From Leptobrachium leishanense (lineage: Eukaryota; Chordata; Amphibia; Anura; Megophryidae), in the NCBI GenBank assembly GCA_009667805.1, contig CM019067.1:70760997-70824996 (forward strand): 64,000 bases of DNA, given 5' to 3'. Positions 21,076 through 33,210 of the stretch are shown one piece after another. Position numbers and translations under genes: made by a program. The stretch's first letter is position 1. The number at the start of each line of letters is the position of its first letter. The notes below the pieces were generated by a model. It was not told the origin of the DNA and did no database searches. It saw only the letters and a program-made list of their open reading frames with translations.

Positions 21076-23597
21076 GAATGGCTTCCAAGTTTCTGTCCTG
21101 TGACGGCGGGGTGAACCAGAGAGGCTGAAATTTCCTGAGTGGTAACAGCAATATTGATGTGCCTGCTTTTATTTACCATTTTATTGCACTTCCTATTCTT
21201 CTGTTTTATTCTATGTATTGGCCAATTAAAGACCGGCTCTAGCATGGGTTAGCTGTGTTGTCTGCGGTTACTGATATCTACATGCTGGGTTATATATTTC
21301 CCACTATAGAAGAGATGGAACAGGAGGGGCCTCACCTGTAAATGTTAGTGGCCCAACAGAAAGTTCTTAAAATTAAAAAAAATAAAAAAATTGTACATGT
21401 TTAATAAGTCACAGTTTCACAACACTGCAGGAAATGATGCACACAGAAAGAACACAACAGGACAAAATATAGTTAATATACTGATGTGTGTGTGTGTATT
21501 AATGGCAGCATGGGGAAGTGCATGCTATAAAATAAAATACAGGTTAGCAATTGATAATTGCAGAATCCTATAAGAAAATATAAATTATCTAAATTACATT
21601 TTTAAATTAATTTATCAGTACTTAGAACATACAAATGACCCCTTTAACGTGCTCTATCATTAACAAAATCCCATATTTTATATAAAAAATAGACATACTG
21701 ATCTACATTTTTCCATGCTGCCTAGCTAGAATAGACTCAAGGGATATTATCTTATTCAGAAAGAACCTTTCAAGGTTGAATAAAAGAAATAGTGCAGGAT
21801 CCCTGGGAGAGGAAAGTGATCATCATTTTCACCTTCAACTCTTCTTTGATGTGGCAGAGTCAATTTTTAATCAGCAGCCATCAGACTGGGCTTCATTTCG
21901 CTTTACAAAGTCCTATTACTCTGCCACTTTCTGGAAGAAGGTGATAAGGACAATACTGTTCACAGAACCTTGCATATGGCGAGTCTCCTTAGAGAGACTT
22001 GATAAAAAAAAAATGAGTGAGTGTATACGGATAAAGGTCATCTCTCTTTTAGAATTAACTCTTCAAGATGACAAACTTTGATTTTTGATTCGGTTGTTTT
22101 AAGAAAATCTTCATTGTCCTAGATGGCGATGGAATAACTAGATTGTATTCACTAGAGGGTTAAGTGAATTCTAAACGTCATATAAAAATATGGTAGGGGA
22201 AACTATTTGAATTTTCTGGAAGTACATAAATTAAGAAAAAAGAACTGTGTAAAAAAAAAAGAAAAAAAAGAATTGTGTTGAAATAAAATATAATTCCATG
22301 GGCTTGTCTGGCTTCTATTCTTCTCTGTCGCAAGAATAAATGTATGCGGATGCAGATTTATACAAGCTATTATAAAAATAATAAAACACTGAAGGTGTTT
22401 AAACAAGATGTAAAAAAGAAAACAAATAGAATATTGTGGCTTTTGTATTGTTATTGCAATGCGATATTAGTGCGTGCACACCAACTGAAGCAGACTTTCT
22501 TCTTTCATAATCTTTTTTCCATCATTTATTGAAGTCAGCATTCTTAATTGCTTTACTGAAATTGATCAGGGTTCTGGGAATTACATACTGGAATAATGTT
22601 ACAATCTCCTTTCTGTACATTCCTTGATGTAATCTCATTAAAAATATCAAGCCTTTAGGTGAGAGAATACATATGGATGCTAAATGCATTTTATGCAGCA
22701 GCACCCAAACTGATGACCTAGTTATTAAAGAACAAAGCTGAGTAAAATGAATTTTAATGCTGAAGTGAAGCACATTCCTTCTCTGTTAATGTAAAAATGT
22801 AATCGTGAACATGTTTTTGGATTATGTTATTTTCTGGTTAACCCTGGAAAGAGATTAGGATCTCAGACCAACAAAAATAATGTGCAGCTCTCTTCCAGTG
22901 GACCACACACGCTCAAGAAAATATGTTAAAATTATCCCTAAGCCTCTCAAAAACAGAAATATATATATATATATATATATGTAAAGTTTTATTAAATAAA
23001 CACAATGAATAAAAAGTATGTGTTTAATATCATATATGTTTAAAGAATCAGTTGGAGGCCATAAATGTACTTTTTTTGTTGTGCGATGTTTGACCTTTCT
23101 TTACAGTAAACGCCTGGGCTCTTTGTTCCCTCCAGCAGGATTCTAAGCCCTCGCATAAACTTAAAATATACTAATACACAGAATAGTCCTTGCAGCTTGG
23201 TTATCCATTGATTGGTTCTAGGAATCCCCCACACCCCATACACTTTGCTCAACTATTTATTTAAGCGGAGAAGTCATGGATATGGATTTCCTTCCCACCA
23301 AAAAAAAATCCTCCAAATCACACCATAGATTCCACAACCCTTGGCTGGCCGACCGACCTCTCGTTTCTGAGATGATACTATGAATTGTGAACGACTTCTC
23401 GTATCCACATACTCAATTATCTCTCTAGGACTTCTTATACCTCTGCCCATCTCTACACTGTCTCCCTGTTTTTTCAATGCAAAAGCCTATACAGGCTGAG
23501 CACCTGATATCCGGGATGTTCAGGATCCCGAGCATTTCAGATCCTTCTGGCTTTCATGTTTGAGAGGAAGGTGATTTTGGCAAGAATACCCTAATCC
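21076..23597. other. Low-repeat AT-rich sequence, no gene found
   Basis: No domain-bearing reading frame is present. A 101-residue frame at 21776-22081 has no recognisable similarity and no splice context that I can defend. A (TA)n run lies at 22960-22980. The part at 22430-22800 is rich in ATTA/TAAT words without repeat structure and looks like possible conserved non-coding DNA (see findings). Confidence 0.4.
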
Positions 23598-24562
23598 CAG
23601 GGGCATAACTACCAGGGGTGCAGAGGGTGCCACCGCACCTGGGCCTTTGAGTCTGGGGGGGCACTTTTGCCTGCCTGGGGGCTTGCCTATATTTTATATA
23701 TATGGTTATTTTTTTATTTATTTTTATTTATTTTATACTTATGTGTGAGTTTTACTTTGGAGCACTGTGATACACTCATACACACCACACATTACTGTGA
23801 GTTTTACTTTGGAGCACTGTGATACACTCATACACACCACACATTACTGTGAGTTTTATTGCTGTGGAGCTCTGTGATATTTGAGAAAGGAATTTTACCA
23901 GGAAGGATACATTGAGATTTCTCTCGTTTTCAAGTATGTCCTGGGTGGCGAGTATGTACCGTTAGGTGTCTTGCCCAAGGACACTTACTGGAGAGGTTGC
24001 TCGCTGGGATCGAACCCATGTCTCCACAGTCTCTCTCCATGCAGAGCAGTGAGGTTACCTCTACTCCACCCAGCCGGCACTGGTTCATAAACACTGCACA
24101 TTATTGTGAGGTTCATTGCTGTGGAGCTCTGTGATACGCTCATACACACTGCACATTACTGTAAGTTGTATTTCTGTGGAGCTCTGTGATATGCTCATAC
24201 ACACCGCATATTACTGTGAGGTTTATTACTGTGGAGCTCTGTGATATGCTCATACACACTGCACATTACTGTGAATTTTATTGCTGTGGAGCTCTGTGAT
24301 ATGCTCATACACATACATTACTGTGAGGTTTATTGCTGTGGAGCATTGTGAGATACACATAGTGCACATTACATTAAAAATGGGATGGACTGAAGAGGTC
24401 ATAGCGGCCCTTTAAAAAATGGGACACTGATTGTCTGGAGTCAACATTGTGGACCTGGAGGGGATCAATGCATGTTGACGAGAGGGGGACAAAATATGTT
24501 TTTGTGGGGGGTCCTGTCATGGTTCCTGCACCTGATCCCTGAGGTTTCTAGTTACGCCTCTG
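23598..24562. mobile_element. hAT-type element carrying a 60-bp satellite and a SINE
   Basis: The left end CAGGGGCATAACTACC pairs with the right end GTTTCTAGTTACGCCTCTG. CCTAATCC (23590-23597) and CCTAATTC (24563-24570) are the 8-bp duplications with one mismatch. The interior contains tandem units of about 60 bp (GCTGTGGAGCTCTGTGATA then TGCTCATACACACTGCACAT) at 23737-24360, interrupted by a SINE. No transposase is present. Confidence 0.75.
23882..24083 (-). mobile_element. tRNA-derived SINE with LINE-like tail
   Basis: On the minus strand the head carries an A-box-like GGCTGGGTGGAGTAGAGG and a B box GGGTTCGATCCC at tRNA-like spacing, the internal promoter elements for RNA polymerase III. 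The 3' part (ACCCAGGACATACTTGAAAA then CAATGTATCCTTCCTGGTAA) matches the 3' end of the LINE at 57.72-57.80 kb. It splits the 60-bp satellite of the host hAT. A 5'-truncated second copy is at 43640-43806. Confidence 0.65.
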
Positions 24563-24977
24563 CCTAATTCCCTTCCTGCTGCAGCAACCAGTGTGGCTGA
24601 GAGCTCAGTGCAAGGTTTCTCTACGGACATGATGCACAAAGTCAGTGTGACTCTGAGCAGCATGTCACAATCTGGGGCTGCCCAGAGGCTCCCAGTGTGT
24701 GTTGCGGTCTGCTCAGTTTTCTGGATCCAGGTTCCCGTGCATAGCGTCCCTAATCCGGAATTACTAAAATTCAGATGGCTCCAAAAATTTCAATTTCCGG
24801 GGCCTTCCACAGTTTAGATTTACAATTTGCTTCCCAACCCTGGTCCTCTCAGGACGCGATAACACGTCGAGTTTGCCAGATATCTGAAGCACAGCACAGG
24901 TGATATGATTTGCTGCTCAGAGATTGCAGTATTCAGTCTGCATTTCCTGAAGGTAATCCTTAAAATCCAGCCTTTTA
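24563..24977. other. Unclassified sequence
   Basis: No coding region or repeat end was found between the hAT and the next Harbinger-like MITE. Confidence 0.4.
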
Positions 24978-25404
24978 GGCTAGGGTCAAATGAACGCCTT
25001 ATTCGCAGCAACCGTCAAAAAGTGCGTCCAAACTCATTGACGTATTTTTTCACAGAATGCGCGAAAACGGTCAGACGACGCGCATTTTCATGCGTGATTT
25101 TTTACGGTTCGTCAATAAAACACTTTTTGCGTCTGGACGTTATGTAGGCTGAACATTAGCAGCGTCTGACATCTCCTAATCACGCACACACGCCGCTATG
25201 TCACCGCAGTGCACTATGTACGTCAGTACTAGCGGTTCTGCGTTCTCAAAAAAATGCATTCATTTTCCACTTGTGTTGCGTGGCCGGACTTTCGTGCAGC
25301 CGTACTTCGTATATTGGCCGTCATTGCCCGTCATTTGCTGCTACTGCGGCCGTGATTAAGTGCCCCTAAACGCACGTTAAAAATGCGTTAGTCTGACCCC
25401 AACC
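24978..25404. mobile_element. PIF/Harbinger-like MITE
   Basis: A 427-bp copy begins GGCTAGGGTCAAATGAACGC and ends TTAGTCTGACCCCAACC. TTA flanks both sides (24975-24977 and 25405-25407). The body matches the copies at 2294 and 3394 throughout. Confidence 0.75.
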
Positions 25405-25407
25405 TTA

Positions 25408-26330
25408 GAGGTACTTGAGATCAGGTTTGGAAAATGCTGCTCTATGGTATTCAGTTGGCCATCATAGACCATCGAGGTAAACTAGTGAGTATAGTGTCTA
25501 CTTACGGTATGAGTAGGCAGTTTTGTACTGCTGAGCTACTATTGCTTCGAGACTTCACACATATATGTACCTTCCTCAGTTTATATAATATACACTTCTT
25601 TAATTACCATCCACGAGATGCCTACTACTTACCATTTAGATTCTCTTTACATTTGCTTTAATAATATTAGCTGTTCTGCCCCATCCCCGTTATTTGAGCT
25701 TCCCTTACACTTTAGAGGGTATTTTTGTTATAGAAAGCTACTCCTTTGATTTTCATTATTTCTTCTCCTTCTGTAGTCAGCTCCCCTTTTGTTTCTATAT
25801 CCCTTCTCCAATAGCAATTTAGATATGGATTAATCACTCCATCGTATGTAGTTAATATAGTCATTTATCCGTTTCATTACATTTTTCTTTTGTCCTATTA
25901 ACTAATAAATCATTGCTTTTTAATTATTATACTATTCCCTTCTTTCCTGGGCACACTAACTGATATTGCCTTGGGTTAAGCCCACTTTATAGAGGATTAC
26001 ATTCCCAGATGTTCAGCTACACAGATTTTTTTCCATTTAAGTAGACAATCCTCTCACCTTGTTTCCTTATGTAAATATGATAATGGTACCAGGTTACTGG
26101 AGCGGAGACTTTGTAACTGCTCTTACTCAAATAGGCTACGCCGGATTTAAGAAGTCAAATTCAAAATGGAGACTGCTGTTCTAAAGATCCCTTCCTTTAT
26201 TATTTTTTTTCACACAATACTACACAGCTTCCTAATAGCTGATACAATACCATAGTTCCTTATTCCAGCCCAATTGGTAATAGGGAGCTGCAAAAAGGTA
26301 AAGTTTGCGTGAGTCAATAACCATTAGTGC
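25408..26330. other. Low-repeat sequence, no gene found
   Basis: AT-rich sequence without recognisable domains, tandem repeats or terminal repeats. Confidence 0.4.
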
Positions 26331-26331
26331 A

Positions 26332-26480
26332 GGGGGTCAGCAACATCGGCCCTCCAAATGTTTTGGAACTAAATTTACCATGAGTTGCTACCAACCTAAT
26401 GAGTATCTGACCATCATGGGAAAGGCAGTTCCATAACATTTGGAGGATCAAGGCCAACATTGCTGGCTCTTCTAAGGTGC
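26332..26480. mobile_element. Foldback hAT-like MITE (CAGGGGGTCAGCAAC type)
   Basis: The left part CAGGGGGTCAGCAACATCGG then CCCTCCAAATGTTTTGGAAC is mirrored at the right by GTTCCATAACATTTGGAGGA and GGCCAACATTGCTGGCTC. The centre ACCATGAGTTGC/GACCATCATGGG pairs less well. Such CAGNGGTCAGCAACC ends with this interior are common among vertebrate hAT-derived MITEs. The right end is decayed and no clean 8-bp duplication is seen. Confidence 0.6.
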
Positions 26481-26691
26481 GATGAGTGCCATGCACCCGG
26501 CCCTTCCCTCAATTCGGCACCTGTGGTCCACAATGCAATGCAACTAAACAGTTGTTTTAGATGTTGCCAGTGAGTCAGCCCCAGAAATGACCCATAAAAA
26601 AAAAATCACAAATGTGAATCGTTCATCCCATTATCGCGAGTTGCCGCCTGCCTGTATTCGCATTCACTGGAACGTAGGATGCGGCTCTCGG

Positions 26692-26789
26692 CCTTGCTGC
26701 CGCTGCGAGGGAATCCCGCGAGAGTCCGTGTTGTAGTATGGGAGGCAGCCACGGCTCTCTCACAAGATTCTCTCGTAGCGGCAGCAAGG
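26692..26789. repeat. GC-rich inverted repeat
   Basis: CCTTGCTGCCGCTGCGAGGG at the left pairs with the complement at the right (CTCTCGTAGCGGCAGCAAGG), with about 33-bp arms and a 30-bp loop. It lies in a locally CpG-rich segment (26640-26960). No gene could be assigned. From about 26830 to 27310 two diverged tandem copies of some 240 bp follow (shared GGACAAAAGCTGGGACATAA-type blocks). Confidence 0.6.
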
Positions 26790-27999
26790 ACAAGAGGTTC
26801 AAGTGCTGTGAATGCAGGCAGGCCGTGGTCAGGTGTTACTGCGTGCGTGTTACCACAGGCCAGTCACAGCCCACAGCCATACCAAGGCCTGGCCAGCTCC
26901 GTGCTGACTCCCCTCCTGGCAGCAGCCAGCAGAGTGTGTATAAAGGTAAGAGAAATAAAATAAGTAAGAGTTGAAAACAGTCTGCAGGACAGATGTGACT
27001 TAATGGGGGGGGACAAAAACTGGGACATAATTAATAAAATGTGTGGAGGACAGCTGGAGGAATAGCATCAATGATAATTATTGAGGGAATTTGTTACTGC
27101 GTCTGTGTGCGTCCCACAGGTGGCCTCGCCACAGGCAGCCCACAGCCCTACAGTTGCCGACACCCCATTCGACTGTAAAGTGTAAAGGGAGAGAAAATAA
27201 GTAAGGATGGAAAAGCCTGCTGCAGGACAAATGTAGATGAATGGGGACAAAAGCTGGGACATAATAAAATTCGGAGGGGCAGCTGGGGGAATAATTATTG
27301 GGGAAAATTAAATAGGCAATAAAAATAAGGCAATAAAATCAAATGGGAGGATAGGGAAATAATGAAATGGAAGGTTTGAGGAAACAATAAGGGCACTATT
27401 CTCTAGTCGGCACTAATGTAGCGTTTCAATATGTAAAGGGGTTATTTACTAAGTGGCGAACTTGCCACAGAGTTGCACTGAATAGTGAACTGTCAATTAG
27501 ACAAATACTAGCGAACGGACAGCAAAATGCGGTGCAGTTCGCCACAGATCTGCTATCGTCAGTGGCAATGAAATAGTCCCATAGAGAAGTAATGGTTAAT
27601 CTATTCACAGGACACCGAACAGCAGAGAAATGTCAGTGAAATGACCTGATTTCCATTGATTCAGTGCGACAGGTTTAAACAGGTGAATCCCATAGGAGGG
27701 GGGGGATCCCCTAGAGCAGGGGTCTGCAACCCGTGGCTCTGGAGCCGCATGCGGCTCTTTCAATGCCCTGCTGCGGCTCCTGGGCTGGCGCTCCCACTAG
27801 GGTGCAGCCGGCCCTGACCCATCTGTTCCCATCATCACGCTGCGTCTGCTCCTTGCTCTGGGCGCAGTGTGATAGAAGATGTCGGCTCGCGGTGGCTGTC
27901 CAATAGAGAGTGATGGGAGCGGGTATAACCCCTCCCCCTTAGCATGATGGACAGCCACCGCCCGCCAGAACTTGAACAGGATGATGGAAACGAGGTATG

Positions 28000-28146
28000 A
28001 GGGGACCTGGGGGTTATTAATTTATATATGGGGGACCTGGGGATTATTAATTCATATATGGGGGACCTGGGGGTTATTAATTTATATATGGGGGACCTGG
28101 GGGTTATTAATTTATACATGGGGAGACCTGGGGATTATTATATATG
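28000..28146. repeat. 30-bp minisatellite
   Basis: About five copies of a 30-bp unit (GGGGGACCTGGGGGTTATTA then ATTTATATAT). Because the unit length is a multiple of three, long artefactual open frames appear on both strands. Confidence 0.85.
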
Positions 28147-28240
28147 TGGGGAGAAGAAATATAATAATTATAATGGCATGGCTGCATTAACCTCTGGACC
28201 AGGGTCCTCTCTCCTACTGTTCTGTGTGTGTTTTGTGTAT

Positions 28241-29135
28241 CAGGGTTATTCAAAGAGATCTGAATTGCTGGCGAAAGGTAACCAAACGCTGAACTTCAGC
28301 GTACGGTTACCTTTCCTGCCCATTCGGCTATCCAGAGAGCAGGCAATTCGCCAAATGTTGGCGAATTGCCTGCACATACAGTGCCTGTTTGGTGCCTGTT
28401 CGAGGGCAGAGAAATCCCCATAGAGAAGCAATGCTTCATATATTCAGAGAAACAAAACCAGCAGTGAGTGAAAGGTTCCCGAAATGTCATTCGACAGGTT
28501 TATTCAGGAGAATCCCATAGGCTTCAATGTTAAAAAAAAATTCCTGGTTTAATTCAATATCTAATAAACCATTTATTATTTTATTCTGCAGTAAAAAGTC
28601 TCTTTACTTATAGATTTTTTTAGGATCTTTTAGGCATTTGTTGGGATTTTTTTGCAAACATTTTTTTTCCGTTTTTTTCTCTTTTTAAATCGTTTGTTCT
28701 TTTTTTTTTAACAGCCCTTTTTATTATCATTCATTGGATCTTATATGTAAATTTCAGACATTTTCGTTCTGTAGTTTTTTTGCAGACAGCGTTTCACTTT
28801 TCAAACATTCAAGCGTACTGTTTTGTTTTTTCCCACTCCATTCTTCTGCGGTGTCGGGTTTTTCCGGCGGCTGCTCTGCACTCTGCTCGGGTTTCTCCGG
28901 CGTGTTCGGCGGGGTTAATCCAGATGTTTTTGCGGGTTTCGGTGTGCGCTCGCCGGGTTTTGCTGTGAGTTTTCGGCGGGTTTGCGGCGACTTTTCCCTG
29001 CACTACGACGCCCTGTGGTGCTTGCTGAATACACCGCAGGGTCGCCGAAATGGGATCGCCAAATCGCACCGAATTGAAGAGAACAAAAAGTCACCGGACG
29101 TGCGGTGGCTTTTCGATTCTCTTTGAATAATCCTG
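28241..29135. mobile_element. CAGGGTTATTCAAAGAG-TIR element
   Basis: The ends CAGGGTTATTCAAAGAG and CTCTTTGAATAATCCTG are inverted repeats, with TAT on both sides. The interior (GGAATCCCATAGGCTTCAATG, TTTACTGCAG, CAATTCGCCAA) recurs at 43.3-46.2 kb and in part at 5.37-5.48 and 55.5-55.62 kb. It has a GC-rich block at 28840-29000 with no recognisable domain. Superfamily unresolved. Confidence 0.6.
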
Positions 29136-30836
29136 TATGTATATTTGTTATTCGCGCTCTCTCATTGAACAACACTACGCAACTTGTTGGCACTTCATAA
29201 ATGTTTGTAACTAATTATTTGAAATTATTTGTTATTTATAGTAATGACATGGCAATTGTCTTATGTGGTCTTAAAATGATTGATTTTTTTTGTATCATTA
29301 AAATTTTAAATTTAGAGTACCCCTCCCCACCCCAGGGCAAATTGTTGTATTTGTTACTTTTTTTTCTTGCACAAAATACATATATTAATTTGCCTAATTT
29401 ACTTGAAGTATTTATTTATTTATAAAGGCTTTTACCAGCAAGGATACATTGAGATTTCTCTCGTTTTCAAGTATAAATGTATGCAGGCAGCCCGCTTACA
29501 TTTATTAATTTAAATTAACTAAAAGTAAAATTAAATTAACTAAAAGTAATATGTGCATTTTGTGCCTGTGAAAAAAGTAACAAATTCAACAATAATATAA
29601 ATAATAAATAAGACACTATAGTATGTTTTTTATACATAGCATAAAGGTAAAAAACTATATACGCAGTGTTATCTACATTTTAGATGTCAAGGGGTTTGGG
29701 CTCCCAGTGTTTTCTTTTTTGCGGAAAACGGGTCCAAATGGCTCTTTGGCTGGTTAAGGTTGCAGACCCCTGCCCTAGAGGATTCAACATAAAAACGTAA
29801 TATTTTTAATTTAAAAAATATATATATTAATTTCATTTCATTTTCAACCAAAAGTCTTATTAATTTTTTTAGAACTCCTTTTTGTATTTTTTTAGACAAA
29901 ATGTTTGATTCAAAATTTCTTAAGGCTTTTTTTATTCTGTAACAGACCTTATTTTTCCATTTTTAAAGGACCTTTTTATTATTTAGACACATTTTAATGC
30001 ATTTTTAGTGGTTTAAACAGCTATTAGGATTTTCTGCAGTTCGGCAGTCTACAGCGATTCCATCTTCGGTGCACTACTGTGACATTGTGGTGAATAGTGA
30101 ATTCACAGAAGGGTCTGTGAAATAGTATAGCCGAAGTGCAAAGCTTTGTGAATAACTCTTAAGTGTTACCGCCAGGATAAGTGTGTTTAACACATGCCCC
30201 CCCATATTACCTTCCCGACCCCTCCCCCGTTGGTAATCTGTTTGCACACAGGTAATTGCGCTACCTTCCGCGAGCATTCTGTACTTTGTGCATCCTATAC
30301 CTAACATGGGGAACACAAACGTCAATTAACGTTTTGATAAGTGAGGTATTACGAAGTGATAGTCCTAATTACCGCAGGGATACACACAGCCATATTTTAG
30401 CACCACCTAAAAGCTGGCGCTACATGATATCGCATTTGCAGAATCATTAGGATCCTTTATACCCCCCCATTAAATTCAGTACTCACCACTCACCGCAGCG
30501 AAAACGTTGGCCTGATCTGCTGTTTCTTCTAGCCGCAAGCAGAGTGAGACTAGGAACAAAACAGTTCCCAGTCTCCCTCCGCGGCGCTGTGTGATCTTGC
30601 AAGAGCAAGATTGCACAGGGTTCGCGGCCCAGAAGTGCAAACCTCCAGTAGGTGATACTCATAGCGGTGAGTATCAATGCAGTTAGCGCTGCGTTCCACG
30701 GCAAGGTGCTGATCTAGCACCTGCCCCGGAATACTAAGCTAATATGAGGACACTACAACAAAATTTGCAGGTGCAGATCTTCCCCGGTAGCGCCCCCATT
30801 TTAGCTTTAACTTTGTAAAAAGGGCCCGAAAATGGG

Positions 30837-33210
30837 TCATAAAATTATGAAAAAATGTAAATGGGGGAAAAAAAGGTGGAAATATTAGGAAAGGGGAAGT
30901 AATGAAAAATATAAGAGAAGATTTATTGTCAAAATTAGTAAAATGGCTGAAATGAAAGCAAAGTAACTAGAGTGAAAAGAATGCAAATTGAAATAAAATG
31001 TGAGGAGAAATATAATGGAGATGAACCCAGACAGGGGAAATATAAATTAAATGGGGGCATAATTATAGGGTTTAGGGCTGGCTTTTAGTGGGTGTGATCG
31101 GTGCATCACACCCAGCCCTGCACGGCAAGTAGACCCTAGAAGCCCCTTATGTGCTGTCGACATGTTCAAAGTCACTTAAAACCCCTTTCTTCCCCATTCT
31201 GTTGCTCGGTTTGAACTTCAGCAAGTCATCTTCATCACATCTAGATGTCTAAATGCATTGAGTTGCTGCCATGTGATTAGCTGATTAGCAATTTGTGGTA
31301 ACAAGCAGTTACAGGTGTACCTAATATAGTGGCCCGTGTGTGTGTATAACACACAAGAGTGTGTACATACTGGCTGTGCACACCCTTTTTTAAGTACACA
31401 GTCCACAATTACAGGCAGTGCAGTATAATAGTTACATATACGCAGCATATTTGGATACTCCCAAAGATGTGCAACTTGTTTTTAATTTATATTTAAAAGC
31501 TGTTCCCATTTTGCTATTCTTTTATAAAGAAAATCTATATATAAGATATGTACGAATTTAAGAAATGTATATTTGTTTTGATTCTGATTAATGTAATACT
31601 TGTTTGCCTAAATTGGTATTAAAAAGGGGTTCTAAGGAAACAAAAATTAAACAGTGGCCCCGAATTTTATCTTGCACCTGGCCACACAGATGCTAGAGCC
31701 GACCCTGGCCAGCGATAACCAAGAGATGTATTAAGCCATTTGCTGCTAAAGCAAAATCACTTAACACCGAAGTCTTTGAGGGATTATTATTGTTATTATT
31801 TTAATATTGGCTTGAGATGAGAATAATGAGCGATTTTGGAATAGCTTGTTATTCTTCTACTGGCCTCAAATTCAATCTGTGTATATAAAGTATGGGATGT
31901 GTTAATTTTCAGTACCCGGCCGTAACAGCCGAGCCTCGAGTAAAGTCTGCGGATCAGCTGGAATAGCAGACGAGCTGCTAGTGTTAATGATTGAGTTGCT
32001 AGGTATATAACGGCCCCCTCATTATCATTAGCGACGCATTTGGAATCGGGTCCCTTATAATACTATAATGTTAAATGAATAATACATCATTAATCAAACT
32101 TAAAGAAAAAAACGAGCAGAGCTTGTAGAGTGGAAAAGCATAACAGGTTTTAAATTAAACATTTTTTTTTCCAATTCTTTGCATTCCATGTTCCCCAGAC
32201 AGTAAAACTCATAAACTCACCGTCACGTGACGGGCTTCAGAGTGGGATGAGTTGCTATGGCAACATACTGACAATTTGCTTTTTAAAGTAGGAGCATTTG
32301 AGATTGAATTTGTGAGAATCTATGTATACCAAACAAATCATATCTAGTGAATAGAAAGAAAGGTTTGCACTAAATCTAGTTATTTTTTTCTTCCTCAGTA
32401 ATTCAGCAGATAAAGCTGTGTGTCGTATTTGAAGCCAACCTCTTAAGCCAATCAAACAATGCGAGTGCATGATTATAGATCATAATCAGTAAAAAGTTTA
32501 ATTCATATTTTCAGTCACTAGCCGTGATAAAATTGTCGATCTGTTTGGAAAACGCATGCTTTTTACATTTGTAGTGTCTGTAATTAAACTATTGTCAGTA
32601 TTTGAGTTCGTACAGATCTGTGTGTGGGCGTATGTGTGTACATCTTAAAACGTACCACTAATTGTTGGGTTAATCCATCTCAATTGGACCAGCATAGGTT
32701 GCCTGATCATTTTTCATTTTCTTACCTTTTTGAGCGATTACCGTTATGTATTGGTATTGCAAATCCATAATTTTTTTCTTTTTGTTTTACTTGGTTTAAG
32801 CACAGCAGCCATGTTTGTGTCATGACAGGAAGTTTGGTTTTACTTTTGTTTACGGAAACCTCAATTTCTTCAACCAGGATTGTCCTAGGTCTCTGGAAAC
32901 AAACTAGATTTTTGGAGCAAGTTGTAAGGCGCGTGTCCATATATAAACAACTTGCACATTCTTTTTCTTTAGATCAATCAAATACAACATTTTACAGTTC
33001 TCTTATTAACCTGTAATGGGAGGGTTGAAGTCTCAGGCCTAAATTTCATTTTAGGTTTGAAACTTCCCTGTTTTTTTTTTTTCTTTTGTGGAGATGACAA
33101 TGCATTTTTTAAAATTTCCCCTCCCTTTCGGGTTGATCATCTCTGGGAACCCAGAGAGGAACCTGCAATTTTTTATAAGCCGTCCATGCTAGCATTCTGC
33201 TGTAAAACAA
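30837..33210. other. Low-repeat sequence with a candidate conserved non-coding stretch
   Basis: No protein domain, RNA gene or repeat end is recognised. The interval 31860-32260 is balanced in composition, rich in TAAT/ATTA words and free of repeats, which is how vertebrate conserved non-coding elements often look (see findings). This cannot be proved without comparison to other genomes. Confidence 0.4.

Larger units (their letters stand above)
27717..29772. mobile_element. hAT-type element with exact 8-bp TSD
   Basis: The TIRs are CAGGGGTCTGCAACC and GGTTGCAGACCCCTG, a perfect 15-bp inverted repeat. CCCTAGAG is duplicated exactly at 27709-27716 and 29773-29780. The interior includes a 30-bp tandem repeat (28000-28146), another nested repeat (28241-29135) and a short LINE tail (about 29404-29475). 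No transposase reading is present. Confidence 0.9.
27437..30159. mobile_element. Harbinger-like element with TAA duplication
   Basis: The ends AGGGGTTATTTACTAAG and CTTTGTGAATAACTCT are imperfect inverted repeats. TAA is present on both sides (27434-27436 and 30160-30162), a 3-bp duplication. A hAT (27717-29772) interrupts it. The Harbinger call rests on the duplication size and AT-rich target only. Confidence 0.5.
27386..30836. mobile_element. TIR repeat with GGGCCCTAT-type ends (copy 2), host of a nest
   Basis: It begins GGGCACTATTCTCTAG with CACTAATGTAGCGTTTC, continues from 30160 with GTGTTACCGCCAGG and ends near AAAAAGGGCCC at 30836. The left and right halves align to the copy at 33.2-34.8 kb on both sides of the 27437-30159 insertion. 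No coding capacity. Confidence 0.5.

Noticed and set aside
21776..22081. 101-residue plus-strand frame
   Set aside because: No recognisable similarity, low-complexity end, and no neighbouring exon signals that I could defend. It remains possible but is not supported.
23882..24083. A functional tRNA gene suggested by the B box
   Set aside because: The cloverleaf is not intact, and the head is joined to a LINE-type tail; a second truncated copy exists. It is a SINE.
28734..29126. 130-residue plus-strand frame in GC-rich sequence
   Set aside because: It lies inside a TIR element nested in a hAT and shows no domain; opposite-strand frames are open too.
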